DNA of 64,000 nucleotides from CAYRPN01 sp964426135 (GTDB lineage Bacteria > Planctomycetota > Phycisphaerae > Phycisphaerales > Phycisphaeraceae). The position numbers were made by a program, and so were the translations under genes. Positions 61,352-64,000 of the stretch are shown in pieces. The stretch is from NCBI GenBank assembly GCA_964426135.1, contig CAYRPN010000015.1, forward strand, positions 5,421-69,420, written 5' to 3'. Numbering within the stretch: position 1 is the stretch's first letter; each line of letters starts with the position of its first letter. The notes beneath the pieces are model-generated. The model worked only from the letters and a program-made list of their open reading frames with translations, was not told the origin of the DNA and did no database searches.

Positions 61352-63607
61352 ATGACGGGCGGTCGGTTCATGCTCCACGTCAACACAGCAAACACGATAC
61401 AACGACACGGCGCGGCGGTCGCGGCGGTCGCGGCCGTTGCGATGGCGATGTCCCTCCCGGCCGCAACAGCCTGGGGACAGCCCGCCGCCGGCGCCGATCC
61501 CGCGCGGCAGGCCAGTTTGGCCGAGTACCAGCGCGCCGTCGTCCCCATCTTCGCGCAGCACTGCAACGAATGCCACGGTTCCAGGGAACCCCAGGGCGAC
61601 CTGGAACTGGCCAAGCTCGATCCGGACATGAAGGGCCCCGAGGCGGCGCGGTGGGCGATGGTCTACGACCAGTTGGCCAGCGAGAAAATGCCGCCCAAAA
61701 AAGCGAAGACCCGCCCCACCGCTGAACAGGCGACGGCGGTGATGGAATGGATCAAGGCGGAGATGAAGCGCAACGGCAAGCACCTGGCCAAGCGCGAAGC
61801 CTACGCCAACGGCAACCTCGTGCCGCACGAGTTGCTCTTCGATCCGAAGAACGCCGCGCCGATCGAAGTCGCGGCCCGCCTCCGCCGGCTCAGCCCCGAA
61901 ATCTACGCCGGCTTCATCGGTGAGCTGGGCAAGAACGCCAGCGTCGGCAACCCCTTCTCGCCTGAGGGCAAGAACACGTTCAAGGACATGGGAGAGCCGA
62001 AGATCGACGAGCCGGTCACCGCCTTGCTCATCCGCAACGCCCTGGCGATCGTCGAGCGGCAGACCGCGTTCAAGATCGAGAACGGCGAGGTCAAGAGCGT
62101 CGGGTTCACGGCCAAGGAATTCCTCGTCCTCTTCGACGACCAAAAGCCCGCCACCGATGCGCAGTTGGAGGCCGCGATCAAGACGCAGTTCGACCGCGTG
62201 GTGAAACGGCAGCCCACAAAAGACGAGACGCAGCGCTTCGTGGCCCTTCTGAAAAAGAACACCGCCGAGGCCGGCCGCGAGATGGGCGTGCGCTACGCGC
62301 TGGCGGCGGTGTTCCTGCTGCCGGAGGTGGTGTATCGCATGGAAGTCGGCGCGGGGTCGGCCGACGCTCAGGGCCGGCTGAGACTGGCGCCGCGCGAGAT
62401 CGCCTTTGCCCTCGCTTACGCCCTGACCGACAAGCGACCCGACACCTGGCTGCTCGATGCCGCCGCCAAGGGACAGCTCGATACCAAGGAAGGCGTCGCC
62501 GCCGCCGCGAAGAAAATGCTCGACGATGCGAAGCTCGACAAGCCCCGCATCATGCGATTCTTCCGCGAGTACTTCGGCTACGAGCAGGCTCGCGAAGTCT
62601 TCAAGGAAGACAAGGACAACCCCGAGCACGATCCGCGCGCCCTGGTGGAAGACACCGACCGGCTGATCCAATCCATCCTCGAACAGGACAAGGACGTGCT
62701 GCGCGAACTGCTCACGACGAACAAGGCGTTCATCGCGCACAAGACCGCCGCCGAGACGAAGAAAAAACGCAAAGAGGAACTGGCCAAGTTCGAAGCGGAG
62801 AAGGCGAAGAATCCCGACAAGTTCAAGGACAAGAAGCCGCCGAAGGTCGGACGCAGCGTGTACGAAGCCTATGGCCTGAGCGATTTTCCGGACACGCAAC
62901 CGGTCGAACTTCCGAAAGATCAGCGTGCCGGCATTCTCACGCAGCCCGCGTGGCTGATCGCCTGGTCCAAGAGCGATGACAACGACGTGATCCACCGCGG
63001 CAAGTGGGTGCGCGAGCGGCTGCTGGGCGGCGTCGTGCCCGATGTGCCCATCACCGTCGATGCCCAGCTTCCCATCGCACCGGAGAAGACGCTGCGCGAG
63101 CGCATGGCTGTGACGCAGCAGGAGTATTGCTGGAAGTGTCACCAGCTCATGAACCGCACGGGCTATCCCTTCGAAACGTACGACCACTTCGGCCGCTACC
63201 GCACGGAGGAGCGCGTCCTCGATCCGCAGGCGACGGCCAAGAACGTGGACAAGAAAGGCAAACCGCTGGGGCCGGTGATGAAGGGACTGCCGGTCAACGC
63301 GCTGGGCAGCTTCGATCTGGTGCCGGGCGAAGCGCTCAAGGGCGAGGTGAAGAACGCCGTCGAGTTCGCGCACAAGCTGGCGGAATCGCCCTACGTGGAG
63401 CAGGTGTTCATCCGCCACGCCTTCCGTTACTGGATGGCCCGCAACGAAAACCTCGGCGACGCGAAGAGCCTGCAGGAAGCGCACAAGGCCTACCGCGACA
63501 GCGGCGGCAGCATGAAGGCGCTGATCGTGGCGATGGTGAGCAGCGATTCGTTTCTGTATCGGGTCAGCCCCGACCGCTCCGCGGCACCGCGGGCGGCGAC
63601 GAAGTGA
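61352..63607 (+). CDS. Planctomycete cytochrome, DUF1592/DUF1588 type
   Basis: 751 residues from ATG 61352; 61295 and 61370 are alternatives. Signal peptide ends near AATAWGQPAAG. An N-terminal cytochrome c motif CNECH (near residue 71) with the later MPPKKAK Met, then a long helical domain of DUF1592 type (REMGVRYALAAVFLLPEVVYRMEVG, LAPREIAFALAYALTDKRPD) and a DUF1588-type region (RGKWVRERLLGGVVPDVP), with a second haem site CWKCH near residue 593. A Lys/Glu-rich insert at about 465-505 is low complexity. Role proposed as extracellular electron or carbohydrate oxidation; unproven. A DUF1552 partner is usual but absent here. Confidence 0.85.
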   Translation: MTGGRFMLHVNTANTIQRHGAAVAAVAAVAMAMSLPAATAWGQPAAGADPARQASLAEYQRAVVPIFAQHCNECHGSREPQGDLELAKLDPDMKGPEAARWAMVYDQLASEKMPPKKAKTRPTAEQATAVMEWIKAEMKRNGKHLAKREAYANGNLVPHELLFDPKNAAPIEVAARLRRLSPEIYAGFIGELGKNASVGNPFSPEGKNTFKDMGEPKIDEPVTALLIRNALAIVERQTAFKIENGEVKSVGFTAKEFLVLFDDQKPATDAQLEAAIKTQFDRVVKRQPTKDETQRFVALLKKNTAEAGREMGVRYALAAVFLLPEVVYRMEVGAGSADAQGRLRLAPREIAFALAYALTDKRPDTWLLDAAAKGQLDTKEGVAAAAKKMLDDAKLDKPRIMRFFREYFGYEQAREVFKEDKDNPEHDPRALVEDTDRLIQSILEQDKDVLRELLTTNKAFIAHKTAAETKKKRKEELAKFEAEKAKNPDKFKDKKPPKVGRSVYEAYGLSDFPDTQPVELPKDQRAGILTQPAWLIAWSKSDDNDVIHRGKWVRERLLGGVVPDVPITVDAQLPIAPEKTLRERMAVTQQEYCWKCHQLMNRTGYPFETYDHFGRYRTEERVLDPQATAKNVDKKGKPLGPVMKGLPVNALGSFDLVPGEALKGEVKNAVEFAHKLAESPYVEQVFIRHAFRYWMARNENLGDAKSLQEAHKAYRDSGGSMKALIVAMVSSDSFLYRVSPDRSAAPRAATK

Positions 63608-64000
63608 ACGCACTTGCCCCAGGGCTTTTCAATTCTCGCAGACCAGTGGTTGTTCTCAGGAATCACAAAGAACACAAAGCCACGAAGGTCACGAAGAGGA
63701 AGAGGAAAGAGCTTGATTCTCTGGGAATTTCTTAGGAGCCGTACAGGATCAACATCGCATGTGGGACGACTTTCCAAGTCGTCCGGCTGGGAGCGAAGCG
63801 ATTCGAATCTGCGGAGTCAGTCTTGCACGGCTCCTTTGTGTCCTTTGTGTTCAAACCGGTGATCCAGTACCTATCCGGAAATGGAGAAGAGTGTGCCAAA
63901 ATTTCCGGGGGCTTGGTCCCCTCTCCCCCAGTCCGCTGGGGGAGAGGGTTAGCCCGGATTATTCGGGGCTTCAGAAGGAGCCGCGCACGAAGTAAGCGGA
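63608..64000. repeat. Intergenic region with CACAAAG, WDDFPSRP and CCCTCTCCC repeats
   Basis: No gene found up to the window edge. CACAAAG arms lie at about 63661-63705 and 63832-63860 and enclose the roughly 60-bp repeat at 63759-63822. GTGTGCCAAAATTTCCGGGG (63889-63910 region) recalls 42011-42030, and it is followed by a perfect 13-bp stem (63919-63931 with 63936-63948) around a TCCG loop. Confidence 0.75.

Noticed and set aside
63759..63995. Small + strand gene beginning MWDDFPSRPAGSEA
   Set aside because: The same translated segment appears on the other strand near 58909 as part of a non-coding dispersed repeat, and no ribosome site precedes it.

Overview
The window looks like a piece of a high-GC planctomycete chromosome, most likely from the Phycisphaerae side of the phylum (inference). 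The evidence is the gene content: a Tat-exported DUF1501 protein, a DUF1588/DUF1592-type cytochrome, a PVC-type dehydrogenase-HEAT-cytochrome c fusion, a periplasmic sulfatase, an EF-hand secreted protein, and a 7,298-residue secreted protein whose N-terminus carries the 'MEPLEQRQLMA' motif typical of large planctomycete surface proteins. A retained piece of the division and cell wall cluster (rsmH, an FtsL-like gene, ftsI) fits Phycisphaerae better than Planctomycetia, many of which lack ftsI.

Layout. 1-4500 (+ strand) is a tailed-phage structural block: prohead protease, HK97-type capsid protein, two small genes and a short tape-measure-like gene. It continues off the left edge and stops abruptly at 4500. 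4700-14590 holds ordinary chromosomal genes: EF-hand protein, CutC, a TPR-like protein, two SGNH hydrolases, a YggS-type PLP protein, a UbiD-family decarboxylase carrying two in-frame repeat insertions, and a TrkH/KtrB-type ion transporter. 14660-36556 (- strand) is one giant gene that fills about a third of the window. 36916-46191 contains a Gfo/Idh/MocA oxidoreductase, the cytochrome-HEAT protein, a small unknown protein with a rhodanese, a PHP-type phosphatase, an orphan ABC-2 permease and a MetE-like protein. 46233-51106 (- strand) is the division cluster: rsmH, a LysM protein, an FtsL-like gene, ftsI. 51525-55566 has a large HEAT-like secreted protein divergent from the DUF1501 gene. 56100-57772 is a small AT-richer island with a DUF262 gene overlapping a HEPN-type gene by 4 nt; it is the best candidate for a defence or toxin system here. 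57856-63607 has a ROK kinase, a sulfatase, a GntR/FCD regulator and the DUF1592-type cytochrome.

The second theme is non-coding. Intergenic spaces are full of fold-back repeats of several families (CACAAAG elements, GGGGCTTGCCCC elements, CATGGGGGCTTC palindromes, CCCTCTCCC hairpins, and a roughly 60-bp WDDFPSRP repeat). Members of these or similar families also lie in frame inside the UbiD-family gene, the MetE-like gene and probably the HEAT-cytochrome gene, and one palindrome spans a stop codon. This suggests that the repeats spread into genes and are tolerated at surface loops.

I saw no rRNA, no recognisable tRNA, no CRISPR array, no intact insertion sequence and no replication origin. 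All family assignments come from reading motifs by eye; no database search was run.
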